NCBI RefSeq assembly: GCF_000346755.1
Contig: NZ_ANNV01000106.1
Coordinates: 1 to 64,000, forward strand
DNA length: 64,000 nt
Source: Pseudomonas sp. CBZ-4
GTDB lineage: Bacteria; Pseudomonadota; Gammaproteobacteria; Pseudomonadales; Pseudomonadaceae
Direction of reading: 5' to 3'
How positions within the stretch are numbered: the first letter of the stretch is position 1; each line of letters starts with the position of its first letter. The position numbers and the translations under genes were made by a program. Below, in pieces: positions 38,601-48,029 of the stretch. A model generated the notes under the pieces. That model was not told the DNA's origin, searched no databases, and was given only the letters and a program-made list of their open reading frames with translations.

Positions 38601-38724
38601 TGTGGGGCTTGTTGTGGCGAGGGAGCTTGCTCCCGCTGGAGTGCGAAGCGCTCCCAAAAAGCCGCCTCCAGCTGCGCTGTCGAACGGGAGCAAGCTCCCT
38701 CGCCACAGCAAGCCCGCTCCCACA
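38601..38724. repeat. Second-type REPIN (TGGCGAGGGAGCTTGCTCCC arms)
   Basis: TGTGGCGAGGGAGCTTGCTCCCG faces GGGAGCAAGCTCCCTCGCCACA, with an inner GGAG...CTCC/GCGAAGCGC structure. This is a different REP class from the CTGGCTTGCCTGC arms elsewhere, but the outer CCGCTCCCACA end is shared. Confidence 0.88.
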
Positions 38725-38968
38725 TTTGATTTGCGGTGCATCAGTCCCTCTTGTTGTATTTCAAAACCCCTTCCTATAATCCCTGCGGCTTACCAGAGCC
38801 CCGCCCGTCCGCGTGCTACCCGCACTTCAAGCGTCCAGGCACCGCTTTACCGTGTCTGACCGGTGTTCGCTCCCATCCCGAGCTGCCCCGCGCACAACCC
38901 ATGATCCATGGGAGTTCGGCCCATAATAATCCGCGTCCAAACGCGCAATGACCGCTAGGGATACCGCC

Positions 38969-40282
38969 ATGAGCACCACCTATAACGAGGCCGCGACCGA
39001 CGCCGCCCCGACCAACTCGACCGCACGGGTGGCCACGGCCAGCATCGTCGGCACCGCCATCGAGTTCTACGACTTCTATATCTACGCCACCGCCGCCGCG
39101 CTGGTGATCGGCCCGGTCTTCTTCCCGCAGACCTCCGGCACTGCGCAGATGCTGGCTTCGTTCCTGACCTTCGGCATCGCCTTTATCGCCCGCCCGCTGG
39201 GTTCGGCGTTGTTCGGCCACTTTGGCGACCGCATTGGCCGCAAATCAACCCTGGTTGCCTCGCTGCTGTTGATGGGCGTGTGCACCACGCTGATCGGCTT
39301 GCTGCCGGGCTACGACAGCATCGGGGCCTGGGCGCCGATCCTGTTGTGCGTACTGCGTTTCGGCCAGGGCCTGGGCCTTGGCGGGGAATGGGGCGGTGCC
39401 GCCTTGCTGGCCACCGAGAACGCGCCGAAGGGCAAACGCGCCTGGTTCGGCATGTTCCCGCAATTGGGCCCGTCGATTGGCTTCCTCGCGGCCAACGGCC
39501 TGTTCCTGATCCTGGCCATGAGCCTGAGCGACGAGCAGTTCCGCAGCTGGGGTTGGCGTATCCCGTTCATCCTCAGCGCCGCCTTGGTCATGGTGGGCCT
39601 GTATGCCCGCCTGAAACTGCATGAAACCCCCGTGTTCGCCAACGCGGTCGCCAAGGAAGCCCCGGTGAAAGTGCCGCTGGTGGAGCTGTTCAGCCAGCAC
39701 TGGCTGCCGGTGCTGCTGGGCGCGGCGTCGATGGTGGTGTGTTATGCGCTGTTCTACATCACCACCGCGTTTTCCCTGAGCTACGGGGTTTCAACCCTGG
39801 GTTACAGCCGCGAGACGTTCCTCGGCTTGCTGTGCTTCGCAGTGTTGTTCATGGGGCTGGCCACACCGCTGGCAGCCCTGGCCAGTGATCGCTACGGGCG
39901 CAGGCCGGTGCTGATCGTCGGCGCGATCCTGGCGATCCTGTCGGGCTTTACCATGGAGCCCCTGCTGACCCATGGTTCGACCTGGGCCGTGGCACTGTTC
40001 CTGGCGCTGGAGCTGTTCCTGATGGGCGTGACGTTTGCGCCGATGGGCGCGATGCTGCCGGAACTGTTCCCGACGCGCGTGCGTTATACCGGCGCATCGG
40101 CGGCATATAACCTGGGTGGGATTGTGGGCGCGTCAGCGGCACCGTTCTTCGCGACCAAGCTGGTGGCGATGGGTGGGCTGAGTTATGTCGGCGGGTATGT
40201 GTCGGCGGCAGCGTTGCTGAGCTTGATTGCGGTGCTGTGCCTGAAAGAGACGCGGGATAATGATTTGAATCGCGTTGCCTGA
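38969..40282 (+). CDS. MHS-family MFS transporter
   Basis: 437 residues, 12 predicted membrane helices, metabolite:H+ symporter family (ProP/ShiA/KgtP-like): IVGTAIEFYDFYIYATAAAL near the start, RPLGSALFGHFGDRIGRKST near residue 78, LCVLRFGQGLGLGGEWGGA near 130. The solute (an organic acid or betaine-like compound) cannot be told. Start chosen at 38969 with AGGGA upstream rather than an ATG seven codons earlier. Single gene between two REPINs. Confidence 0.9.
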   Translation: MSTTYNEAATDAAPTNSTARVATASIVGTAIEFYDFYIYATAAALVIGPVFFPQTSGTAQMLASFLTFGIAFIARPLGSALFGHFGDRIGRKSTLVASLLLMGVCTTLIGLLPGYDSIGAWAPILLCVLRFGQGLGLGGEWGGAALLATENAPKGKRAWFGMFPQLGPSIGFLAANGLFLILAMSLSDEQFRSWGWRIPFILSAALVMVGLYARLKLHETPVFANAVAKEAPVKVPLVELFSQHWLPVLLGAASMVVCYALFYITTAFSLSYGVSTLGYSRETFLGLLCFAVLFMGLATPLAALASDRYGRRPVLIVGAILAILSGFTMEPLLTHGSTWAVALFLALELFLMGVTFAPMGAMLPELFPTRVRYTGASAAYNLGGIVGASAAPFFATKLVAMGGLSYVGGYVSAAALLSLIAVLCLKETRDNDLNRVA

Positions 40283-40287
40283 TGCAC

Positions 40288-40376
40288 CGCTATCGCAGGC
40301 AAGCCAGCTCCCACATTTTGACCGCATTCCTACAGGATAAACGCGGTCCAATGTGGGAGCTGGCTTGCCTGCGATG
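40288..40376. repeat. REPIN copy A flanking purT
   Basis: 89 bases: two REP arms around a central ACCGCATTCCTACAGGATAA segment. Its reverse complement is identical, base for base, to 42179-42267. Confidence 0.95.
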
Positions 40377-40388
40377 GACGCGACTCGA

Positions 40389-41570
40389 TTACAGCTCTAC
40401 TACAACAGCCTTGGAAGCACGGGTCGCTTTAGCCCGAGCCGCTTCAATCGACTCATCCCGCGCCAACGCCACACCCATCCGCCGCTGGCCATTCACTTCC
40501 GGCTTGCCAAACAAACGCAGCGCCGTGTCCGGCTCGCTCAAGGCCGCGCCGAGGTTGGCGAATGCGGTCTGGGTCGACTGCCCTTCCACCAGAATCACCG
40601 CCGACGCCGAAGGCCCGAACTGACGGATCAACGGAATCGGCAGACCGAGAATCGCGCGGGCGTGCAGCGCGAACTGCGACAGGTCCTGGGAAATCAGGGT
40701 CACCAAGCCCGTGTCATGCGGGCGCGGCGACACTTCGCTGAACCACACCTGGTCACCCTTGATGAACAGCTCCACACCAAACAGGCCACGGCCACCCAAT
40801 GCCTCGGTCACGGCTTTGGCAACGCGCTCGGATTCGGCCAGGGCAATCGGGCTCATGGCCTGTGGCTGCCAGGATTCCTGGTAATCGCCCTTCTCCTGAC
40901 GATGGCCAACCGGCGCACAGAAAGTGGTGCCGCCAATGTGGCGCACGGTCAGCAAGGTGATTTCGTAGTCGAAGTCGATAAAGCCTTCGATGATCACCCG
41001 GCCTTTACCGGCACGCCCGCCTTCCTGGGCGTAATCCCAGGCTTTCTGCACGTCATCGGCGCTGCGCAGCAGGCTCTGGCCCTTGCCCGACGAACTCATC
41101 ACCGGCTTGACCACGCACGGGAAGCCCAGGTCCTGCACGGCCTTGCTGTAGTCTTCGAAGGTATCGGCGAAGTGGTACGGCGAGGTGGGCAGGTCCAGTT
41201 CTTCGGCAGCCAGGCGACGGATGCCTTCGCGGTTCATGGTCAGCGAAGTGGCACGCGCCGTCGGGATCACGGTGAAGCCTTCGGCTTCCAGTTCCACCAG
41301 GGTGGCGGTAGCGATGGCTTCGATTTCCGGCACGATGAAGTGCGGCTTCTCGGCCTCGATCACCGCACGCAGGGCGGCGCCGTCGAGCATGTTGATCACG
41401 TGGCTACGGTGCGCAACCTGCATGGCAGGGGCGTTGGCGTAGCGATCCACGGCAATCACTTCAACGCCCAGGCGTTGCAGTTCGATTACCACTTCCTTGC
41501 CCAGCTCACCGCAGCCACACAGCAAAACGCGGGTCGCGGTTGGCGACAATGGAGTTCCGATTCGGGTCAT
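40389..41570 (-). CDS. purT: Formate-dependent GAR transformylase PurT
   Basis: 393 residues; uses formate and ATP for the third step of purine synthesis, independent of folate. ATP-grasp enzyme with the start [25 protein letters not shown], the loop [11 protein letters not shown] near 160 and [15 protein letters not shown] near 285. purL for the next step lies 12 kb away. Confidence 0.97.
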   Translation of the reverse strand: MTRIGTPLSPTATRVLLCGCGELGKEVVIELQRLGVEVIAVDRYANAPAMQVAHRSHVINMLDGAALRAVIEAEKPHFIVPEIEAIATATLVELEAEGFTVIPTARATSLTMNREGIRRLAAEELDLPTSPYHFADTFEDYSKAVQDLGFPCVVKPVMSSSGKGQSLLRSADDVQKAWDYAQEGGRAGKGRVIIEGFIDFDYEITLLTVRHIGGTTFCAPVGHRQEKGDYQESWQPQAMSPIALAESERVAKAVTEALGGRGLFGVELFIKGDQVWFSEVSPRPHDTGLVTLISQDLSQFALHARAILGLPIPLIRQFGPSASAVILVEGQSTQTAFANLGAALSEPDTALRLFGKPEVNGQRRMGVALARDESIEAARAKATRASKAVVVEL

Positions 41571-41639
41571 CTCAGGTCCTCAGGGGAGCGGATCATGGGG
41601 AGAAAGGCCGGCATTTTACATGAACTGTAAGAATTGGCC

Positions 41640-42107
41640 TCAGTTGACGACGGCGCGCTTGCGCACACGCCAGGCCATGATCAGCCACACCACCGTGACC
41701 CCGGCGAATTTCGACGCCAGCGCCGTGCCGGCCACGGCCGGGGTGAGTGCGCCGATCAGGCCGAAAAAGATAAAGGTATCGAGGGGAATGCTCAGCGCCG
41801 AACTGATCCACAGGCGATCGTGGAGCGGGCGCTTGGTGATGCTGAACACCAGCCAGTCGATGCATTCGGACACCGCGAACGCCGTGGCGCTGGCCAGAGC
41901 GATGGCCGGGTCGGACGTGACATACGACAGCACCAGCGCCGCCAGCATGGCGACGATTGCGCCGTGGCCGAAGCGGGTTTGCACCATGTCCCGCAGGATA
42001 AACACCAGGCCTCCCCAGGCGGACCAGATGACATCCAGGTGCGGGGCGGTGGAGAAGGCGAAGTTGATCAGCACGACGCTGCTGATGTAGGCGATCAGGA
42101 AGAGCAT
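41640..42107 (-). CDS. VUT family (YhhQ-like) transporter
   Basis: 155 residues with about five membrane helices, related to YhhQ/DUF165 proteins that import queuosine precursors. Conserved segments are WSAWGGLVFILRDMVQTRFG and AFAVSECIDWLVFSITKR. The ATG at 42107 gives the usual family start (MLFLIAYISS); a GTG at 42149 is possible. A small hairpin (CCTGTG/CACAGG) lies just before the start. Precise substrate is inferred. Confidence 0.8.
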   Translation of the reverse strand: MLFLIAYISSVVLINFAFSTAPHLDVIWSAWGGLVFILRDMVQTRFGHGAIVAMLAALVLSYVTSDPAIALASATAFAVSECIDWLVFSITKRPLHDRLWISSALSIPLDTFIFFGLIGALTPAVAGTALASKFAGVTVVWLIMAWRVRKRAVVN

Positions 42108-42178
42108 GGGAAAGTGGACCTGTGGGTTATGCCGCACAGGGTACTTCACAATTGGAAATATGTCGTCTGGGAGGGCCT

Positions 42179-42267
42179 CATCGCAGGCAAGCCAGCTCCC
42201 ACATTGGACCGCGTTTATCCTGTAGGAATGCGGTCAAAATGTGGGAGCTGGCTTGCCTGCGATAGCG
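42179..42267. repeat. REPIN copy B flanking purT-VUT, inverted
   Basis: Exact reverse complement of the 89-base element at 40288-40376. The two bracket purT and the VUT gene. Confidence 0.95.
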
Positions 42268-42269
42268 AT

Positions 42270-42488
42270 CTATTGGGCGCCCGATTTCCCCGGAACCATA
42301 AACACCATCCCCCCCGCCACCGCCCGCTCATGACACAACCCCAACACCACCCGGCGCTCGGCATTGTCCATGCGCCCCCAGCGCGTGATCTCATCCACCG
42401 TACGCTGGCAGCCAGTACAGATATCGTCGTCATCCAACGCACAAATACTCACGCACGGCGACGCAACAGGGCGTTCAGTCGGGTTCAT
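42270..42488 (-). CDS. DUF1289 family small cysteine-rich protein
   Basis: 72 residues with the DUF1289 cysteine pattern [19 protein letters not shown] (about 12-30), likely a metal-binding knuckle, and the helix [20 protein letters not shown]. The family is often found beside other metabolic genes; function unknown. Its ATG overlaps the end of the carbonic anhydrase gene by four bases, so translation is probably coupled. Confidence 0.88.
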   Translation of the reverse strand: MNPTERPVASPCVSICALDDDDICTGCQRTVDEITRWGRMDNAERRVVLGLCHERAVAGGMVFMVPGKSGAQ

Positions 42489-43009
42489 TCTTCCTGCTCA
42501 ACCAAGTCACGCGCGTAACGCTGCGAGTTATGCACATAGTGCGCGGCGCTGGCTTCGAGCATCTTCTTCTGCGCCTCGGTCAACTCACGCACCACCTTGC
42601 CCGGCGAGCCCATCACCAGCGAACCATCAGGAATCTCCTTGCCTTCACCGATCAGCGAGTTGGCGCCGATGATGCAGTGCTTGCCGATCCTGGCGCCGTT
42701 AAGGATCACCGCGTTGATGCCGATCAGGCTGTAGTCGTCCACCGTGCAGCCGTGCAGCATGGCGTTATGGCCGATGGTCACGCCGGTGCCCAGGGTCAGC
42801 GGGTAGCCCATGTCGGTGTGCATCACGCTGCCGTCCTGCACGTTGCTGTTCTTGCCGATCAGGATCAGTTCGTTGTCGCCACGCAACACCGCGTTGAACC
42901 AGACATTGGCGCCCTCCTCCAGCTTGACCTTGCCCACCAGCGTGGCATTGGGGGCCACCCAGCTGTTGGGGTGCGTCTCGACGCGGGCGTCGCCCAGGCG
43001 GTATTTCAT
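42485..43009 (-). CDS. Gamma-carbonic anhydrase family protein
   Basis: 174 residues of left-handed beta-helix hexapeptide repeats. Metal-ligand histidines are present in GSVMHTDMG (about 64) and [10 protein letters not shown] (about 81-86). Relatives (YrdA, PaaY, CaiE) include active carbonic anhydrases and thioesterases; which activity applies is uncertain. Upstream partner of the DUF1289 gene. Confidence 0.9.
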   Translation of the reverse strand: MKYRLGDARVETHPNSWVAPNATLVGKVKLEEGANVWFNAVLRGDNELILIGKNSNVQDGSVMHTDMGYPLTLGTGVTIGHNAMLHGCTVDDYSLIGINAVILNGARIGKHCIIGANSLIGEGKEIPDGSLVMGSPGKVVRELTEAQKKMLEASAAHYVHNSQRYARDLVEQEE

Positions 43010-43044
43010 GGTTTTTCCTCACGGCTCGCCATTCAAACGATGGC

Positions 43045-43647
43045 TTAGATATTGATGAAGCTTTTCGGTGGCTGGTGCAGGCTGATCTTGGCGTCGTCAT
43101 AGAGCAGGTTGATCAACTCGACAATCATGATCGCCGTCAGGCCCCAGATCTTGTATTCACCAAACCGATAGCTGGGCACGTACCAACTGCGGCCCTGGTA
43201 GTCGATCCTGTGGGTATGTTCACGCGGGTCCTGTCGGAAAAACTCCAGGGGTACGCTGAAAACGGCAGCAATCTCGGCATCGTTGGCCAGGTATTCGACG
43301 TAGTCGGGGATAACGCCTACATAAGGTGTGACGCGAATGCCATGCAGGGAGATCAGTGGACTCAACGGGCCGATCACTTCCACCAGGCCGGGCGGCAGGC
43401 CGATTTCTTCTTCGGCCTCACGCAGGGCGGTGAAGATCAGGTCCGGGTCTTCGGGGTCGCGGCGCCCGCCAGGGAAGGCCACTTCGCCGCCGTGGGTCGA
43501 CAGGCCGCTGGCGCGCAGGGTCAGGATCAGCTCAGGTTCGTCACTGCGAGTAATCGGCACCAGCACCGCGGCCTCGGGGAAACGCCCGTCGGTCTCCAGG
43601 GTGTGGGGAGTGTGATTGCTTACCCGGCGAAGTAGCTCGTCCAGCAT
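43045..43647 (-). CDS. CoA pyrophosphatase-like NUDIX hydrolase (NudL type)
   Basis: 200 residues. The NUDIX box is GGRRDPEDPDLIFTALREAE, continuing EEIGL (about 74-100), and the preceding STHGGEVAFPGG matches the CoA-pyrophosphatase (UPF0035) signature. It would cleave CoA or its derivatives to phosphopantetheine and 3',5'-ADP. It lies 36 bases upstream of the carbonic anhydrase gene on the same strand, so the three genes likely form an operon. Confidence 0.88.
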   Translation of the reverse strand: MLDELLRRVSNHTPHTLETDGRFPEAAVLVPITRSDEPELILTLRASGLSTHGGEVAFPGGRRDPEDPDLIFTALREAEEEIGLPPGLVEVIGPLSPLISLHGIRVTPYVGVIPDYVEYLANDAEIAAVFSVPLEFFRQDPREHTHRIDYQGRSWYVPSYRFGEYKIWGLTAIMIVELINLLYDDAKISLHQPPKSFINI

Positions 43648-43796
43648 GAGTCATCTCGGTCTGTTGGCTACCTTGCATCATGCACCAAAGCGTGCGGGCG
43701 CCCAACCCCAAAACCCGGGGGCTGTCGCTAAACGACAACTTGTTGCAGCGCCCTGCCCGCCAAGCCAAGATAGGCGCACTTTCCAGGAACCCCAGC

Positions 43797-44345
43797 ATGA
43801 ATTTCTGCAGCCAGTGCGGTAAACCGGTTACCCAACGCATCCCCGAAGGCGACGGCCGCCTGCGTTTTGTGTGTGATCACTGCTCGACCATTCACTACCA
43901 GAACCCCAATATCGTCGCTGGCACCCTGCCAGTGTGGGGTGACAAAGTGCTGCTGTGCCGCCGCGCCATCGAACCGCGCCTGGGCTACTGGACCCTGCCC
44001 GCCGGCTTCATGGAAAACGGCGAGACCGTCGAACAGGCCGCCGCCCGCGAAACCCTGGAAGAAGCCTGCGCCCGCGTGCGTAACCTGAGCATCTACACCC
44101 TGATCGACGTGCCGCACATCAACCAGGTGCACATCTTCTACCGCGCCGAGTTGGTGGACCTGGACTTCGCCGCAGGCCCCGAAAGCCTTGAAGTGCAGCT
44201 ATTCGACGAAGCCGACATCCCTTGGTCCGAGCTGGCTTTCCGCACGGTCGGGCGTACCTTAGAATGCTTTTTCGCTGACCGTCGGCAACAGCAGTTCCCG
44301 GTACGCAGCGAAGCCGTGCCGCCGATGATGCCATCGCCCAAATAA
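43797..44345 (+). CDS. NUDIX hydrolase with N-terminal zinc ribbon
   Basis: 182 residues. Two cysteine pairs (FCSQCGKPV, VCDHCSTIHY; residues 3-31) form a zinc ribbon as in NudC-like enzymes, followed by PNIVAGTLPVWGDKVLLCRR and the NUDIX box GFMENGETVEQAAARETLEE. The box's final Gly is Cys, which I believe is usual for this subgroup. Likely substrate is a nucleotide diphosphate compound, unknown in detail. Start at 43797 has AGGA upstream. Divergent to the NudL-type gene. Confidence 0.88.
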   Translation: MNFCSQCGKPVTQRIPEGDGRLRFVCDHCSTIHYQNPNIVAGTLPVWGDKVLLCRRAIEPRLGYWTLPAGFMENGETVEQAAARETLEEACARVRNLSIYTLIDVPHINQVHIFYRAELVDLDFAAGPESLEVQLFDEADIPWSELAFRTVGRTLECFFADRRQQQFPVRSEAVPPMMPSPK

Positions 44346-44369
44346 CACTCCAGGCAGGAAATCGTTTTA

Positions 44370-44873
44370 ATGCGTCTGTTGCTCGCCCTTATCTGCCTGT
44401 CGTTCGCTACCTTGTCATCAGCCTCCACGGTGGAAACCCTCGGCGGCAAAACCGTCGAAAAAGTCCTGGTCCTCAAGTCCGCCCACCAATTGCAATTGAT
44501 CAACGACGGCAAGCCCCTCAAGACCTACCGCATTTCCCTCGGCAAGAACCCCAAGGGCCACAAGCTGATCGAAGGCGACCGCCGCACACCAGAGGGCCTG
44601 TACTGGCTCGACTGGCGCAAGACCAGTGACCGCTTCAACCTGGCCATGCACATTTCCTACCCCAACATCAGCGACGCCGCCCGCGCCCGCCGTGAAGGGG
44701 TGAAGCCCGGCAGCATGATCATGATCCACGGCACCCCCGACACCGAAGAATACCCGGAGCAGTGGTTCCACACCCTGGACTGGACCGACGGCTGCATCGG
44801 CATGCGCAACGTGGACATGCGTGAGGTCTGGAACCTGGTCAAGGACGGCACGCTGATCGAGATTCGTCCGTAA
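44370..44873 (+). CDS. L,D-transpeptidase family protein (YafK/YkuD type)
   Basis: 167 residues with a signal peptide (cleavage after SSASTV region, about 18) and a YkuD domain. The catalytic region is IMIHGTPDTEEYPEQ, then TDGCIGMRNVDM, giving His near 117 and nucleophilic Cys near 139. Such enzymes cross-link peptidoglycan or cut or attach lipoproteins; YafK relatives act on Lpp linkage. It starts 24 bases after the NUDIX gene. Confidence 0.9.
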   Translation: MRLLLALICLSFATLSSASTVETLGGKTVEKVLVLKSAHQLQLINDGKPLKTYRISLGKNPKGHKLIEGDRRTPEGLYWLDWRKTSDRFNLAMHISYPNISDAARARREGVKPGSMIMIHGTPDTEEYPEQWFHTLDWTDGCIGMRNVDMREVWNLVKDGTLIEIRP

Positions 44874-44989
44874 TCTCGTAGCGTTCGTAAAATAATTCAA
44901 AAAAAATCCCCCCTGCCGAACACGCCTGCCGGTGAATACCAGTTCACCGCGCCGGGCTGCACTGTTCTGCACGCAATAAAGACCTCTCT

Positions 44990-45096
44990 AATACCACTTG
45001 ATACCAGGCCCCATTGCAGGGCTATAAAACCCTGGTCCGCACCGTTTTGGCTGCATTGACATGGTATTTAAGTGGTATTAATTTCCGGCCAATACC
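44990..45096 (+). promoter_or_regulatory. nag operon promoter with candidate NagR half-sites
   Basis: TTGACA (45056-45061) is a good -35, with TAATTT at 17-base spacing as a modest -10. Five AATACC/GGTATT half-sites surround it: AATACCA 44990 and GATACCA 45000 in one direction, TGGTATT 45062 and 45073 in the other, and AATACC 45091. Two of them fill the -35/-10 spacer. The repressor assignment is inference from position and from its self-regulating gene class. Confidence 0.65.
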
Positions 45097-45136
45097 GGGC
45101 GACAACACTCCAATAACCGCATCGGAATCCCAACAG

Positions 45137-45895
45137 ATGAACCCCATCCTGGCCCTGCGCCCCGACGACAAACAATCCACGCCGCTGTACCTGCAATTGG
45201 CGCGCAAACTGGAAGCGGCAATCCATGCCGGCCAGTGGACGTCCGAACAGGCACTGCCGTCAGAACGCGTGCTCAGCGAGCAATTGAGCATCTCGCGAGT
45301 GACCGCTCGCAAGGCATTGGAAGTGTTGTTTGCCCAAGGCCTGATCCGCCGCAATCAAGGCTCCGGCACCTATATTTCGCCACGGTTGGAACAGCCGCTG
45401 TCACGCCTGTCGGGCTTCAGCGAAATGCTGCGGCTCAAGGGTTTTGTACCCAGCTCCCAATGGCTGGAGCGTGAACTGACCCAGCCGACCCACGAAGAGA
45501 TGATCCGCCTGGGCCTGTCGCCCGCCGACAAAGTGGCACGCCTCAAGCGCTTGCGTAAGGCCGATGACACGGTGATGGCGATTGAAATGACCACCATGCC
45601 CGCCTCGGTGTTGCCACAGCCACAAGCCATCGGCCATTCGTTGTATGAATACCTGGAAGGCATCGGCAAACCGGTGGTGCGCGCCCTCCAGCATATCCAG
45701 GCGATCAACGCCTCCGACGAATTCGCCAAGCTGGTGGGCATCGCTCCCGGCACCGCCATGCTGCTGATGACTCGCGTGGGCTACACCGCCGACAACACGC
45801 CGATCGAAATCACCGACACCTATTGCCGCAACGACTACTACGACTTTGTCGCAGAGCTGCGCCGCCACGACTATTCCGCCGAACTGCGAATTTAG
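45137..45895 (+). CDS. nagR: GntR/HutC-family regulator of the nag operon
   Basis: 252 residues: winged helix-turn-helix (about 10-78; LPSERVLSEQLSISRVTARK) and a UTRA ligand domain (about 95-240; VARLKRLRKADDTVMAIEMT). NagR/DasR-type repressors respond to GlcNAc-6-phosphate or GlcN-6-phosphate. It leads the operon, 10 bases before nagA, so it is probably self-regulated through the repeats upstream. Confidence 0.88.
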   Translation: MNPILALRPDDKQSTPLYLQLARKLEAAIHAGQWTSEQALPSERVLSEQLSISRVTARKALEVLFAQGLIRRNQGSGTYISPRLEQPLSRLSGFSEMLRLKGFVPSSQWLERELTQPTHEEMIRLGLSPADKVARLKRLRKADDTVMAIEMTTMPASVLPQPQAIGHSLYEYLEGIGKPVVRALQHIQAINASDEFAKLVGIAPGTAMLLMTRVGYTADNTPIEITDTYCRNDYYDFVAELRRHDYSAELRI

Positions 45896-45905
45896 AGAAC
45901 TGCCC

Positions 45906-46992
<1,087 letters not shown>

Positions 46993-47012
<20 letters not shown>

Positions 47013-48015
47013 AGAGGCCCTGGCCTCCTGCGACGCCGTCGCGGCACAGCTGCAACGCCTGGAACCACAGCTTGCAGAAATCGCCGGCCGCCTGCGCCGC
47101 CAACCGCCGCAAGTGGCGATGACCATCGCCCGCGGCAGTTCGGACCACGCCGCCAGCTACTTTGCCTATTTGGCGATGCAGCACGTGGGCATCCCCGTGG
47201 CGTCGTTGCCGATGTCGGTGGTGACCTTGTTGCAGGCGCCGATGAAAGTCAGCGGGCAGGTCGCGTTCGGCTTCTCCCAGTCCGGCCAGAGCCCGGACCT
47301 GGTCAACAGCCTGCGCCTGCTGCGCAAACGCGGTGCGCTCAGTATCTCGATGGTCAACGCCGAAGACTCGCCGCTGGAAGCCGCCTGCGAGTTCCACGTG
47401 CCGCTGTGCGCCGGCCCGGAACAAAGCGTCGCAGCGACCAAGAGCTTTATCGCCACCCTCAGCGCCAGTGCGTTGCTGGTCGGCCACTGGAACGCCGAAG
47501 CCAACTTGCTGCAAGCCTGCCAGGCGCTGCCCGACGGCCTGCGCGAAGCGGCCCAGCAGGACTGGAGCGCTGCCATCGACGCCCTGCGCGGCTGCCAGCA
47601 ACTGATGGTGATCGGCCGTGGCGCCGGGTTTGCCATCGCCCAGGAAGCCGCGCTCAAGCTCAAGGAAACCTCGGCGATCCAGGCCGAAGCCTTCAGCAGC
47701 GCCGAAGTGCGCCACGGGCCGATGGCCTTGATCGGCGCCGACTACCCGCTGCTGGTCTTCGCCCCACGCGGCGCCGAGCAGGCCGGCCTGTTGAGCCTTG
47801 CCGCCGACATGCGCCAACGCGGCGCCCGTGTGTTGCTGGCCGCGCCGGACGATATCGCCGAGCGTGACCTGACCCTGAGCCGCGCCGAGCACCCGACTTT
47901 GGACCCGATCCTGGCGATCCAGAGTTTCTACGTGATGGCGGCAGGTTTGGCTGAAGCCCGGGGCATGGACCCGGACCAGCCGCGTCACCTGAGCAAAGTT
48001 ACCCGCACTCACTGA
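46993..48015 (+). CDS. SIS-domain glucosamine-6-phosphate deaminase (NagB-II type)
   Basis: 340 residues with two SIS domains (ARGSSDHAASY near 46; FSQSGQSPDLVNS near 94; GPEQSVAATKSF near 140; GRGAGFAIAQEAALKLKETS near 210). It resembles the isomerase half of GlmS without the glutaminase domain, as in NagB-II enzymes that convert GlcN-6-P to fructose-6-P and ammonia. Start is a TTG at 46993 with AAGGAG six bases upstream, inside the end of nagA; the ATG at 47005 is too far from the ribosome site. Confidence 0.88.
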
Positions 48016-48029
48016 GTCGCGTTTTCCTG

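Noticed and set aside
42108..42150. PreQ1 riboswitch before the VUT transporter gene
   Set aside because: Only a six-base-pair hairpin is present; I find no A-rich tail or pseudoknot pairing of the known preQ1 classes.
43797..44345. NUDIX box with Cys in place of the last Gly as a dead enzyme
   Set aside because: The catalytic RE..EE acidic residues are intact and the ARETLEEA form is, to my knowledge, common in this zinc-ribbon subgroup.
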